Assembly: GCA_012931725.1 (NCBI GenBank)
Contig: CM022951.1
Location: forward strand, 16,209,948 to 16,273,947
Direction of reading: 5' to 3'
Source: Litsea cubeba
Lineage: Eukaryota; Streptophyta; Magnoliopsida; Laurales; Lauraceae
DNA length: 64,000 nt
The notes beneath the pieces were generated by a model. The model worked only from the letters and a program-made list of their open reading frames with translations. It did no database searches and was not told the origin of the DNA. Below, in pieces: positions 31,804 through 44,600 of this stretch (positions are counted from its first letter, which is position 1; each line of letters starts with the position of its first letter). The position numbers and the translations under genes are program-made.

Positions 31804-33766
31804 ATAAGCCAAGATTATGATTGCATTTCATAGAATTTATGATAATTTAATTTATTTTAATATATACATGTAAATATATTTAATTATAAATAAAGTTTAT
31901 ATAATTTCAGATAAGGTAGCTATATCGGATGTTATGACTTAAGGGCACTGATTTTTTTTATTTACAGTTGCTGCTCATGGAAAAAAACATTATTTTCCAG
32001 CATTTTACAATCTTTTAGATTTTTCGAAAAAATCTTCAAATGCTTTTGGGGTAAAAAAATTTACGCCACGATGACCACGATAAATTGCGAACCGCGACCA
32101 ATACCGATATTGTATCGGTTTTTTTTGGGTTGGCCGATACTGCGACCGATACTGCGATTTTAAACCAACACTACTCGGACCGACTAATATTATCTTTTCA
32201 TTTTAATGGGAATTCCGATTATTCATCAAGTATTAAGTGTTGAGAGCATTTTTTATTTGAAAATCTCCTTGGTGTGAAGTTTTGATAAAAATGCAATGAT
32301 TGTCCCTGAGAATTCTTAATTTCTCGTCCACTTGTCTTAGCGTTTTTTTAGTTCTATAAGCATTTGGAATTCTTTGCTTTATACAAGATATCCCAAAATG
32401 CCAACCAAACTTGTACTCGTCATGCCAAACGTTGTTGAAAGTGGTATGCTAGAAGGTACCGAACAAAATGCCACCCTACCAAATAATCTGCGCTAATGCT
32501 TTTTATCTTTCACCAAACCCAACCCACTTGGATCTAATGGGCTTTGGGTCTAAGTTACTAAGTCTCAAAATTAAGAAGACTACTTAGACTTAGACCAGAC
32601 TTAAATCCAATGTTATCATTGCATGTTTATCAGGTCTGATGTGGCTCGCTAGACTTAAAATAATGCTTGTTGTTCCTAATTGCTGATGGGTCTTGGATCG
32701 ATTGGAAGATTGGGTGCAGGGCCACCTAGTAATAGTTTGTTTCTAGTTTGTTTCTAGAGTAGGTTCCGGAGGCTCCTCATGCTTGGATGATTCATGTAGA
32801 TAAGGATAAGAATTATGGATAGATGTAGAATTAGTTATATTCATGCGGAAGTTTCCCGTAGTTTCTAGAGGAGGATAATTGTCCCTTACATGATTGACGT
32901 GTGTGCGGTGGGAGTATAAAAAGGAATCAGCATCTATTTCTAAATGAGTCAATTTTTGTAAGAGCTTTTTTCTTCATTTATATTTCTCAAGAAATGAGAT
33001 GTATTGGGTGTTTTGTAAGTGTTACACGGGTTAGAATCAACAAGGGGAAGATGAAGAAGAGATAATTCCTCAAACATATGGAAATGCAAACCAAACAAGC
33101 AAAAAGAAAAAAAAAAAGAAAGAAAAACTAAAATAAAAGAGCCCTGCAAAATCAAACAGAAATAAGATTGATAATATAATTCTTTGATGGATATTCAAAC
33201 TTAACATCTCATGTAATTAAAAAAACACAGAGAGCAGAAATCAGATTGATAATCTAATTCTTCAATGGATATTCAAACTTTAACATCTCATGTAATAAAA
33301 AGAGAGAGAGCTTTAAAATGCAACCTCCATTTTTCTTTATCATCTGATTTCTATTATTGCTTTTGCTTGTTTTTGCTGGGTTTCTCTCTTTTCTTCTGGT
33401 TTTTTGTTTATTCCCATTTCTCTTTTGAAGTAGGGGAGTAAGAAACTAAGGATATTTCAAATGCAAAAATAGTGTGTTTCGGCTGCAACTTACTATATCA
33501 AACAATAGAAGAGTAGTCTTTTTTTGGAGTTACATGAGCGAATGAATGAAGTTCCATGATTTGCTGAAAGGGAGGTAGTTCCTTGCAAGAAGGACACTAA
33601 TATCATATTTGGTTATAGAGGACACTAAAGTAGCTTGTGAGAGAGAAACCTCCAGAACGTGTTTGTTTGCATTGAAATTAATACATAGGAACTATAATTC
33701 ATAGTGAAATGAACTCTACCAAAGGTTTATTAAAGAGGTGGGGTAAGTACGATATAAGGTGGAGAT
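31804..33766. other. Intergenic sequence with a possible solo LTR and a direct repeat
   Basis: A segment at about 32670-33026 ends in GTGTTACA and has a TATA-like word (AGTATAAAAAGG) near 32911, so it may be an LTR, but no target duplication was found. At 33161-33216 and 33240-33296 a 57-bp sequence (GATTGATAATMTAATTCTT and following) occurs twice as a direct repeat with about 90 percent identity. No gene is present. Confidence 0.4.
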
Positions 33767-33927
33767 GTAGATAGCAATGGCGGACCCAAGATTTTTATTT
33801 GGGTGGTACGGGCAATGGTCAAATTAAGAAGCCAAATAAAAAATTAAGTTATTATTAAGGAGTTTCTCCAATCTCAAGGGTGCGCGTGCACCCGCATAAC
33901 AACACTTAGGTCCGCCATGGTAGATAG
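33767..33927. mobile_element. Miniature hAT element with 8-bp target duplication
   Basis: GTAGATAG flanks the element exactly at 33767-33774 and 33920-33927. The 145-bp element starts CAATGGCGGACC and ends GGTCCGCCATG, nearly the same ends as the hAT at 28173-31795. It also keeps the GTGCGCGTGCACCC word near its right end. It has no coding capacity and was most likely mobilised by a related transposase. Confidence 0.85.
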
Positions 33928-33985
33928 GACCTTCACTTTTCTATGTTTGAAATTACTAGGGTGATGGTTGGGTCTTTATTCTTTA

Positions 33986-34936
33986 GGGGGCGTTTGGATA
34001 AGTGCATAATATAATATCAACAAGTTTAAATATTATAAGATTTCATTATCATAGAATAAAATAGTGTCATATTATTATATTGTGTCATTTATAGTGTTTG
34101 GCAATCTTTACAGATTTTAACATACGGTTGATTTGACAATTTATAAAAAAACTCACAAGATGATGTACCAAATAAGAAATGGAAAGAATATAATCAATTA
34201 ACCTAACACAGGACCCACTAATTAGTAATCACATGTGTTAATAATCATGGTAGGACCCATCTATTGTAAAATATATATATAATTAAATTTAAATCATGAG
34301 ATCCAAGCAATGTTGTTTAATTAAGGTGGGTTCACAAAACGTGGGTAACTATACTATAATACATCTAATGGTAATTATCACAAATGACTCTATCTAGCTT
34401 CTTTTTTTTTTTTTTTTGAGAATCATTGTGGGACCCATTTGATGTTGGAAGTCATATTAACACTAGGAGAGCTATCAAATAGCGGGACCCATTTAATGAT
34501 GGCAAATTGATAATTACAATCACACAATTCAATCTCGGTAATCGTGGGACCCGGTATATTTTGGTAGTATGGGACCCACCTAATATTAGTAATCACAATG
34601 AAAGCACCGAGAGTGACATTTGTAGGACCCACCTAATATTGATAATTAACAAGCTATGTAGTTGTGATATGTCTATAGGACCCCACATTAAATTTGTAAG
34701 CACTGTGGGGCCAATCTAATAGTGGGACTCATAAATGTTAAAACTGATAGTGGGCCATTATAATTAATGATTGCTCATGAACTCTCCAATGGTTTTTACT
34801 CAAACTCTCCATTCGTATTTAAAAAAGATTTTGTAAAGATTATTTTATACAGCATATCCCTGAATAATGTAATATGAAGGTTTTTGGAAGAAAGTGAGAT
34901 ATTATAAGATACTTTCTAAGTTATCCAAACACCTCC
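33986..34936. mobile_element. Non-autonomous TIR element rich in GTGGGACCC words
   Basis: The left end GGGGGCGTTTGGATAAGT matches the reverse complement of the right end, GGAGGTGTTTGGATAACT, at 15 of 18 positions. The interior (34420-34740) repeats a loose unit around GTGGGACCCACCTAATATTA at intervals of roughly 60-70 bp. No coding frame was found. GGGGYGTTTGG ends occur in several plant MITE groups, so the superfamily is open. A further similar end occurs near 39990-40009. Confidence 0.55.
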
Positions 34937-36429
34937 TTTTTAGGTGAATACTAGCAAAACCCCGTGGATAACCACGAAACCACCAAATGCACAGACTGAT
35001 ATGAATTATTTTTAATAAATTTATTAATTAGTAAACTTGTGAGTCCTTTTTTTTTGTTGCTAATTTGATCTTTATGTTTTTCTCCAAATGTTATATTCTT
35101 TAGGTGAGGCATGAATTGATTAAGAAAGATCAAATGATCATAGACCTAACAAATTGACCTAATATATTTAAGTGGGACCAAGATGAATGGGGCCCATCAT
35201 CTCTATTCGAACCGTTCATAAAATCATATGATGCGGGCTGGGACCCATTAATTGATTGATAAAGATCAAATGATCAAATGATCATAGACCTTTCAAATTA
35301 ACCAAACATAACCTATTTAAGTGGGACCCCCAAGATGAATGGGGTCCACCATCTATATTCTAACCGTCCATAAAACCATATTATGAGGGATGGGACCCAT
35401 GAATTGATTAAGAAAGATCAAATGATCAACTGATCGTAGACCTAACAAATTGACCTAATGTATTTAAGTGAGACCCAGATGAATGGGTCCACCATCTTTA
35501 TTCTAACCGTCCATAAAATCAAATGATGCGGGCCGGGACCCATTATTGATTGATAAAGATCAAATGATCATGGACCTCTCAAATTGACCAAACCTAGCCT
35601 ATTTAAGTGGGACCCCCAAGATGAATGGGGTCCACCGTCTATATTCTAACTGTCCATAAAACCATATTATGCGGGCTGGGACCCATGAATTGCTTGATAA
35701 AGATCAAATGATCAAATGATCATAGACCTCACAAATTGACCAAACATAACCTATTTAAGTGGCACCCCCCAGATGAATGGGGTCCACCATCTTTATTCTA
35801 ACCGTCCAAAAAATCATATTATACGGGATGAGACCCATGAATTGATTTAAAAAGATCAAATGATCAAATGATCGTAGACCTAACAAATTGACCAAATATT
35901 TTTAAGTGGGACCCAGATGAATGGGGTCCACCATCTTTATTCTAACCGTCCATAAAATTAAATGATGCTGGCCGGGACCCATGAATTGATTGATAAAGAT
36001 CAAATGATCATAGACCTCTCAAATTGACCAAACCTAAACTATTTAAGTGGGACCCCCAAGATTAATGGGGTCCACCATCTATATTCTAACCATCCATGAA
36101 ACAATATGATGCGGGATGGACCCATGAATTGCTTGATAAAGATCAAATGATCAAATGATCATAGATCTCATAAATTGACCAAACGTAACCTATTTAAGTG
36201 GAACCCCCCAGATGAATGTGGTCCACCATCTCTATTCTAACCATCCATAAAACCATACTATGCGGGATGGGACCCATGAATTGATTTAAAAAGATCAAAG
36301 GATCAAATGATCGTAGACCTAAAAATTGACCAAATATTTTTAAGTGGGACCCAGATGAATGGGGTCCACCATCTTTATTCTAACCGTCCATAAAATCAAA
36401 TGATGCGGGCCGGGACCCATTAATTGATT

Positions 36430-36730
36430 GATATAAATTAATTTTTTTGAATTTAAAGGTTTGGATTTGATCCACAAAATCGTTGAAGATATTACTTGAA
36501 TGGAAATTCTTTTTGTAGTAAGGTGGATGGATAAATATTAGGAAATGATGGAGATTTATAGGAAGATATTTCTGTATGATTGGAAACGGAAGGGAGGAAT
36601 GGAAGGGTTGGAAATGGAAGGGAGGAATGGAAGGGTGATACATCCCTTTGCTGCCACGTGTCTTGGATCCCTTTGCTGCCACGTGTCCATCTCCAAGACA
36701 TGCCAGGTGTCCTCATCCAAGATTTTTTAA
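36430..36730. repeat. Non-satellite cassette, copy 1
   Basis: About 300 bp unlike the satellite monomer, starting in TTTTTTGAATTTAAAGG and ending in CCTCATCCAAGA. It contains GGAAGGGAGGAATGGAAGG twice and CTGCCACGTGTC twice. The satellite resumes mid-monomer on both sides. The short frames inside are low-complexity and not credible genes. Confidence 0.7.
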
Positions 36731-37466
36731 GTGGGGCCCAGATGAATGGGGTCCACCATCTTTATTCTAACCGTCCATAAAATCAAATGATGCAAGCCGG
36801 GACCCATTAATTGATTGATAAAGATCAAATGATCATAGACCTCTCAAATTGACCAAACCTAACCTATTTAAGTGGGACCCACAAGATGAATGGGGTCCAC
36901 CATTTATATTCTAACCGTCCATGAAATAATCTGATGCGGGCTGGGACCAATGAATTGCTTGATAATGATCAAAGTATTAAATGATCATAGACCTCACAAA
37001 TTGACCAAACATAACGTATTTAAGTGGAACCCCCTAGATGAATGGGGTCCACCATCTTTATTCTAACCGTCCATAAAATCATATTATGCGGGATGAGACC
37101 CATGAATTGATTTAAAAAGATCAAATGATCAAATGATCGTAGACCTAACAAATTGATCAAATATGTTTAAGTGAGACCAAGATGAATGGGGTCCACCATC
37201 TCTATTCTAACCGTCCATAAAATCATATGATGCGGGCCGGGACCCATGAATTGATTGATAAAATTCAAATGATCATAGACCTCATAAAATGAACAAACCT
37301 AATTTATTTAGGTGGGACCCCAAAGATGAATGGAGTCCACCATCTATATTCTAACCGTTCAAAAACCATATGATGCAGGCTGGGACCCATGAATTGCTTG
37401 ATAAAGGTCAAAGGATCAAATGATCATAGACCTCACAAATTGACCAAACTCAACCTATTTAAGTGG

Positions 37467-37468
<2 letters not shown>

Positions 37469-37501
<33 letters not shown>
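37469..37501. repeat. Homopolymer of 33 C inside a satellite monomer
   Basis: The run replaces the CCCCCC found at the same monomer position elsewhere (GGAACCCCCCAGATGAATG). It could be a true expansion or a consensus error; read length and strand balance would decide. Confidence 0.9.
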
Positions 37502-37726
37502 ACAAATGAATGGGGTCTACCATCTCTATTCTAACCGTCCATAAAATCATATTATGCGGGATGAGACCCATGAATTGATTAAGAAAGATCAAATGATCAT
37601 GACCTAATAAATTGACCAAATATTTTTTAAGTGGGACCCAGATGAATGGGGTCCACCTTCTTTATTCTAACCGTCCATAAAATCAAATGATGCGGGCCGG
37701 GACCCATGAATTGATTGATATAAATT

Positions 37727-38070
37727 AAATTTTTTTGAATTTAAAGGTTTGGATTTGATCCACAAAATCGTTGAAGATATTACTTGAATGGAAATTCTTT
37801 TTGTAGTAAGGTGGATGGATAAATATTAGTATTACTTGAATGGAAATTCTTTTTGTAGTAAGTTGGATGGATAAATATTAGGAAATGATGGAGATTTATA
37901 GGAAGATATTTCTGTATGATTGGAAACGGAAGGGAGGAATGGAAGGTTTGGAAATGGAAGGGAGGAATGGAAGGGTGATACATCCCTTTGCTGCCACGTG
38001 TCTTGGATCCCTTTGCTGCCACGTGTCCATCTCCAAGACATGCCAGGTGTCCTCATCCAAGATTTTTTAA
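37727..38070. repeat. Non-satellite cassette, copy 2, with internal duplication
   Basis: Nearly identical to copy 1 except for an additional tandem repeat of about 50 bp (ATTACTTGAATGGAAATTC at 37779 and again at 37831). The spacing from copy 1 is about 1.3 kb with seven monomers between, so cassette and monomers appear to have been duplicated together. Confidence 0.7.
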
Positions 38071-39589
38071 GTGGGACCCAGATGAATGGGGTCCACCATC
38101 TTTATTCTAACCGTCCATAAAATCAAATGATGCGGGCCGGGACACATTAATTGATTGATAAAGATCAAATGATCAAATGATCATAGACCTCTCAATTTAA
38201 CCAAACCTAACCTATTTAAGTGGGACCCACAAGATGAATGGGGTCCACCATCTATATTCTAACCGTCCAAAAAAACCATATGATGTGGGCTGAGACACAT
38301 GAATTGCTTGATAAAGATCAAAGGATCAAATGATCATAGACCTCACAAATTGACCAAACCTAACTTATTTAAGTGGAACACCCCAGATGAATGGGGTCCA
38401 CCATCTCTATTCTAACCGTCCATAAAACCATATTATGCGGGATGAGACCCATGAATTGATTAAGAAAGATCAAAGGATCAAAGGATCGTAGACCTAACAA
38501 ATTGACCAAATTTTTTAAGTGGGACCCGGATGAATGGGGTCCACCATCTCCATTCTAACCGTTCATAAAACTATATGATGCGGGCTGGGACCCATGAATT
38601 GATTGATAAAGATCAAATGATCATAGACATCACAAATTGACCAAACCTAACCTATTTAAGTGGAACCCCCAAATGAATGGGGTCCACCATCTCTATTCTA
38701 ACCGTCCATAAAATCGTATTATGCGGGATGAGACCCATGAATTGATTAAGAAAGATCAAATGATCGTAGACCTAACAAATTGACCAAATATTTTTAAGTG
38801 GGACCCAGATGAATGGGGTCCACCATCTTTATTCTAACTGTCCATAAAAATCAAATGATGCGGGCAGGGACCCATGAATTGATTGATAAAGAGCAAATGA
38901 TCAAATGATCATAGACCTCTCAAATTGACCAAACCTAACCTATTTAAGTGGGACCCCCAAGATGAATGTGGTCCACCATCTATATTCTAACCATCCATGA
39001 AACAATATGATGCAGGATGGACCCATGAATTGCTTGATAAAGATCAAAGGATCAAATGATCATAGACCTCACAAATTGACCAAACATAACCTATTTAAGT
39101 GGAACCCCCCAGATGAATGGGGTCCACCATCTCTATTCTAACCGTCCATAAAACCATATTATGCGGGATGAGACCCATGAATTGATTTAAAAAGATCAAA
39201 GGATCAAATGATCGTAGACCTAACAAATTGACCAAATAATTTTAAGTGAGACCCAGATAAATGGGGTCCACCATCTTAATTCTAACCGTCCATAAAATCA
39301 AATAATGCGGGCTGGGACCCATGAATTGATTGATAAAGATCAAATGATCAAATGATCATAGACCTCTCAAATTGACCAAACCTAACCTATTTAAGTGGGA
39401 CCCCCAAGATGAATGGGGTCCACCATCTATATTTTAACCGTCCATGAAACAATATGATGCGGGCTGGGACCCATGAATTGCTTGATAAAGATCAAAGGAT
39501 TAAATGATCATAGACTTCACAAATTGACCAAACATAACCTATTTAAGTGGAACCCCCCAGATGAATGGGGTCCACCATCTCTATTCTAA

Positions 39590-39940
39590 GGAAATGATAG
39601 AGATTTGTAGGAAGACATTTCTGTTTGATTGGAAACCGAAGGGCGGAATGGAAGGGTGTGATTGGAATGTTATATATATTAGGAAATGATGGAGAGTTGT
39701 GGGCGGAATGGAAGGGTGTGATTGGAATTCTTGGGTGTCCCTGCCACGAATAACCTTGTTGGGACACCATTCTTGGCTGTATATTAGGAAATGATGGAGA
39801 GTTGTAGGTGGAATGGAAGGGTGTGATTGGAATTCTTGGGTGTCCTCTCTGCCACGTGTCCCTGCCACGTGTCCCTCTCAAAGACATGCCAAGTGTCATC
39901 CTCCAGGAATCCTCACAAAGCATATACATCCCTTTAGTAA
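39590..39940. repeat. Diverged cassette relative, copy 3, at the right edge of the array
   Basis: Shares GGAAATGATRGAGATTTGTA, the GGAATGGAAGGGTGTGATTG words and the CTGCCACGTGTC pair with copies 1 and 2. It has its own internal repeat of about 115 bp (TATTAGGAAATGATGGAGAG at 39668 and 39782). The satellite does not resume after it. Confidence 0.6.
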
Positions 39941-41657
39941 TATAGATATTACATTCTAAACTAGTAGATAATATAGCAAAATCTTCTAAAATATCTTGTT
40001 TCCAAACACCCCATTATCTTCCCTTGATTCTATTTCCGTAAAAGAAAAGATTACTTGATGATCATACCTTTCAATTCTTATGTATTATAACCAGCAACAA
40101 CGCCCCGTGCTTAGCCCGGAGCAAAAGATAGATATTACATTTTGAATTTATGAGATATCAAAATTAATTATAAATATATAAGAATATACATGCATATTTA
40201 TATAAAAACAGTCAACACATCTTCAATCACAAATACAAGTGGTCAACATAAAAAATAAACTATTATAAAGATAACACTAAAAAATCCATTCAATAAAAAA
40301 ATAAAAACAGCAATAATCACTAAAGAAGATATAGAAAAGCGAATTTTGCTATTATATATAATATTAGTATTAAGAAATGCATTCAAGTTTTTGTTACCCA
40401 TTGCTAATTTCAAAGCCAAATAAAACAAAGCCACTCCATTTCGACTTGTTTTTGTAACAAGAGGATTATAGTTTATTCAGATTTTTATTTCCTCATGAGA
40501 ATGGAATTTTGTATTTTCGTAGAAAATCAAAGTCCTCTCTATTAAGGAAAAATGATTAATTTTTATCTTCTATGTAAGGAAAATACGTCACACCAAACAA
40601 CATAAACAACATATTCAACCAAAATCACTCCGACCCCAAAATATTTTGGCAAAATTAGCGAAAGGTCCCTATAAGTGAATGTATCCAGCCTCTAGTCCAA
40701 GGAAAAACTTATTAAGGCCTATGGCTAGACTGTTTGCAGCCTTAGTCCCTACATCCACATGATCACATATTTATGGACTAAATTGCCCCTTCAACCGTTT
40801 TAGGCATAACATTTTGAAATTTAAAAATTCAAATCTTCCCTCCTCCCTCCTTCCTAAATCCTCTTAATCGATCGACAAAAGGGGGAGAGATCGTTTTTCG
40901 ATTTTTGCTGGGCCACGCTGGCCGGAGGGGAAACCGAAAGAGAAGGCAGCAGGCTGCTGTTTGGTTCTGGTTACAGAAACCAGAACTGAATCTTCGTCTC
41001 GGGATAAAAGGGAAGGGAGATCGATCTCGGAAGGAATCCGGCGAAGGATTCTGGCCGGGAGTTGAGATTCCAGCAGAGTGAGATCGGGTATTTTTGCTGG
41101 TTTTCTGTTGTCATGTTCCTGTTGCAGAGAAAACAGAGAAGATCTCTGTTGGTTTTCTCTGGTTCGGGTTTGATCGCCTGGAATGATAGTTGCCGTAGAA
41201 GAAGAAGAAGAAGCACGAGGATTCGGACTGAAGGATTCCGGAATAAGTTCGTTGCAGAGAACTGATCCAGGATTGCAAAAGATCAGTCTCTTGGTGGGCC
41301 ACACAGATCGAAGAACCGGAGGAGGCACTGGATCCGGCCTGGCGCTTGCAAAGTTGTGTTGGAGGAAGGAGACGACCCAGTTGGGTTCTGTTGCAGAGAA
41401 ATCGAAACACAGAGGATCAGTATGTGTCTTTGTTTCTCTGTTGTAGAGAAATCAAAACACAGAGGGAATGATTCTGTTACGCCCATCGTCGTCGTCGCAG
41501 CCGTCGCCGGAGATCCTCTCCGCCGTTGACGTCGCCTCGCTGTCCGACTGCTCTCCCACCGTTGTCGCAGAAGAAAACTGTCAGAGATGGCATAGCGCCT
41601 GTTACAGGTGTTGGGAGGAAGGAGACGACCCAATTGGGTCGTTTGTGAGTCAGGTCC
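39941..41657. other. Intergenic sequence, partly retroelement-leader-like
   Basis: 39941-40860 is AT-rich with no gene. 40870-41657 is GC-richer and open in several frames without a domain. It repeats GGAGGAAGGAGACGACCCA at about 41357 and 41611, and GAGAAATCRAAACACAGAGG at about 41396 and 41447. It resembles the GC-rich leader of the Tork element in style but shows no primer site. I assign no gene. Confidence 0.4.
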
Positions 41658-44600
41658 TGTGAGACCCCACCCCTGGTGGGCCCTCAATGTGAATTTGAAT
41701 ACTATATATTAGCCTAAGTATTTTAATTATATTAATTATGGGACTTAGTGAGGGTAGTTATGTAATTTCCTAGGGTTAGTCTAGTGGTGTAATTAGTAGA
41801 GTCAATAGGGGGTCTTTTGTTATTTTTTAGAGTTAGGGAGTTTGTTAGAGGCCCTAGCTAGAGTTTTGTTTTTACTATAGGGGGTTTGCACCAAAGAATC
41901 TTCTAGAAGCCCACCTAAAGACCTAGATACCCTTTACCCTAACCCTAATCCCATTCTAACCCTAAGGGCATTTTTGTCCATAACCCAAAAACCCAACCTA
42001 TATAAACTAAACCCTCCCCTGCCCTAAACAACTACTGTTCATCTCCTTTTCTCTCAAGTTCCAATCTCTTCTCTCTTCTTCTTCCCCAATTCCCTCCAAC
42101 GAACCCTCATCTCCCCCTCCAATCTCTCTCTCTCTCCCTCGCCCCAGAAATCCCTTAACAGAAGACCAGCCGAGACCGGCCTGCACCATAAGAGCTACTG
42201 CCGAGACCTTTTCTCTTTTTCCCTGTGGTTTTCTCTCTTTTCCTTCTACCTTCAATCGATCAAGGCAAGTGCACTGTGCTGGTAGTCTAGATTGCATGTT
42301 TCCTTCCTTTGATTTGCAGTAGAATTCCAATTTGTAATATATATGTTTAGATCGATCCTTGAGCATGTTTGTTTGGTTCCTTTGGCCATTGATGGATGGG
42401 ATTACCTCATTTGGATGATCAATGGCCGGTTGATGATGGGTGGATGATGTAGGAATGATTTATTTTGCTTCTGTAATGGTCTATGGAGAATCCCAGAAGA
42501 ATTGGGTCACGGAAATGAGTTTCCGGAGATGGAATGACAAGAACCCATCTCGCAGTATTGAGATCGGAATCGAAGTAGGACCACCCTTGGTAGATCAGGA
42601 CCCTACGTCTATGTGAGGGGGCCTGTGCGACCATGGGGTGCTACTTGATCTGGATTTTGATCAGAGGTGGACCACCATTCCTGTGCTTAATGAAGAGAAG
42701 TTGTGTCCTGTCGCAGAACTGGGTTCTGTAACAGAACACAACACTGATAGGAGAGATGGACAGAGTCCAGCGATGGCCGAGCTCAGCACTTGCAGAGCCC
42801 AGCGGTTGCCGAGCTCAGCATTAGTGCAGCTCAGCAACTGCCGAACTCAGCACTTGCAGAGCCTGCGGTTGCCGAACTCAGCGTTAGCGCTGCTCAGCAA
42901 CTGCCGAGCTCAGCACTGGCCGAACTCAGCGATGGCTGGATTCAACACTAGCCGAACTCAGAGTTCTGCCGAGCATAATGGTTAGGATGAGATTCGCGTT
43001 TAGCCGAGCTAAGTGTCTAGGCCGAGCTCAGTGCTCAAAGCCGAGTTCAGTGTTACGGCCGAACTCAGTGTTATGGCCGAACTCAGTGTTTTACTGAGCT
43101 CAGCGCCAGACCGGGTTCCGTGCCAGACCGGACTTCGAGCTTAGCCGAACTCAGTGCTTAACCGAGCTGAGAGCTAAACCAACCTCAATGCCCTGCCAAG
43201 CCCAATGCATTTTCCCGAACTCAGCTGGGTGATCCAACTGAGCTAGGCCCTTTGCCGAGCTGAGCTGGGTGGCCGAACTGAGCATTCAATTGAGCTCCAT
43301 TGCTTAGCCGAACTCCGAGATGGGTTTCCAAAAAGGCGGGATTTCAACAAAGGAGACTAGAACCTGGGACATTTCCTCCAGCCAGAATTCCTAGTGCGCA
43401 CGGCCAACCACCCAGGCCAGGGGGTTAGCCGAACTCACAGGAAGTCCTGGACAAACAGGCTTTGCCTGCAGGGTATTTTTCCCTCTCTGGACCCAGTGTG
43501 CCGAGCTGACCGCCCAGGCCAGGAGGTCGGCTGAGCACACTGTGTACAGTGACGATCCCCAGATTCTAATTTCTATTGTTGCAATCATATGTAGGGCCCA
43601 TTGACCATTCAAATAGACTTCCATCACTGTGCCAGCCACGAGTCAATGGTACGGCTCAACCTCGACTCGTGGGGTCCACTAATTAAAGTCCAGGTTATGT
43701 AATCTAAGATGATTCGACCTTTATACGTTACCGAAATGATGCATATAACTTCTAAGCACCAAACACAATATTCCTTAGCATCTGTGGTTTCACTTAAAGA
43801 TCGAATTATCTGAGATGGACCTGTATCCGAAAGTGGACCATTTACCTAGGTTGGACTGTTGTTATCTCCCTATGATTCGTGTACTTGGAGATTCATCTCC
43901 CTCATACTACGACTATCACTCTATTGTCCTTATTATTGCTCATACCTGTTAATTAAATGGAAAATGGAGGACCTAAACCTAGGAATACTTAGAGGTGACC
44001 CGGTAATCTGATTGGGTGGATCATTGACCCGTGTCTGTGGCTAGGCGGGCCCTTTTTATGGCCTAAGTTGGATGTGAATTACCCTAGAATGGAGAGGTTA
44101 GATTGTATGGGCTTGTGACCCATTATGGACGTAGATGGATCATATGTCATTGAACATGGACTTGTGTCTCATATGGATTGTTATAGACCAGGCCAAGTAT
44201 TTGGTGGGCCTTGGTACGGATCCAATGATTGGAATTGGACTTGAACTATGATCCACAATTTGTATCGAGTACTTAGACCTCTTAGGGACTTTTGTTAGGA
44301 CCTTGTTCACGCAAGGCAAAGCCTAGACAGACACAGACCTTTATTGTTTCCGAGTCGGCATAGACATTCACTCAGTTGATTTAAGCTCAGCCAGTTGGAC
44401 TGATCATCACTGGTAGGATCTATTGAGATTTGTTGTGTGGCTATCATGATGAGCACTGCTGGGACGGACGGTGTGATGCCGGTTCCGGTCGTTGTGGATG
44501 ATGTTGATGATATTTTGCGGGGTTAGTAATCCCTATCATTAGCTTAGGATCCCTACCGCGACTGTGTTCAGTATGGGAGGGCCGCGGCATAATATCCCGC

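Larger units (their letters stand above)
35160..39590. repeat. Satellite array, monomer about 135-155 bp, with higher-order variation
   Basis: The marker GATGAATGGGGTCCACC recurs about 30 times, for example near 35334, 35630, 35772, 35926, 36211 and 36354. Each monomer also carries ATTCTAACCGTCCATAAAA, GATGCGGG, GGGACCCATGAATTG and GATCAAATGATC. Three variants recur in order: one with TTGATAAAG and GGGACCCCCAAG, one with GCTTGATAAAG and GGAACCCCCCAG, and one with GATTTAAAAAG and TTTTTAAGTGGGACCCAG. This suggests a three-monomer higher-order unit of about 440 bp. Non-satellite cassettes interrupt the array at 36430-36730 and 37727-38070, and a third lies at its right end. Confidence 0.85.

Noticed and set aside
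36380..36730. Short frames in both directions within the cassettes
   Set aside because: They recur only because the cassette is repeated, are rich in a few residues, and lack any domain.
35160..39590. CRISPR-like alternation of repeats
   Set aside because: The intervening sequences are themselves conserved parts of a monomer of about 145 bp, the units are far too long, and the genome is a plant nucleus. It is a satellite.
33986..40009. One large TIR element spanning the satellite, from GGGGGCGTTTGG to CCAAACACCCC near 40009
   Set aside because: The end at 34936 matches the left terminus better and gives a compact element. The distant end was not accepted without a target duplication.
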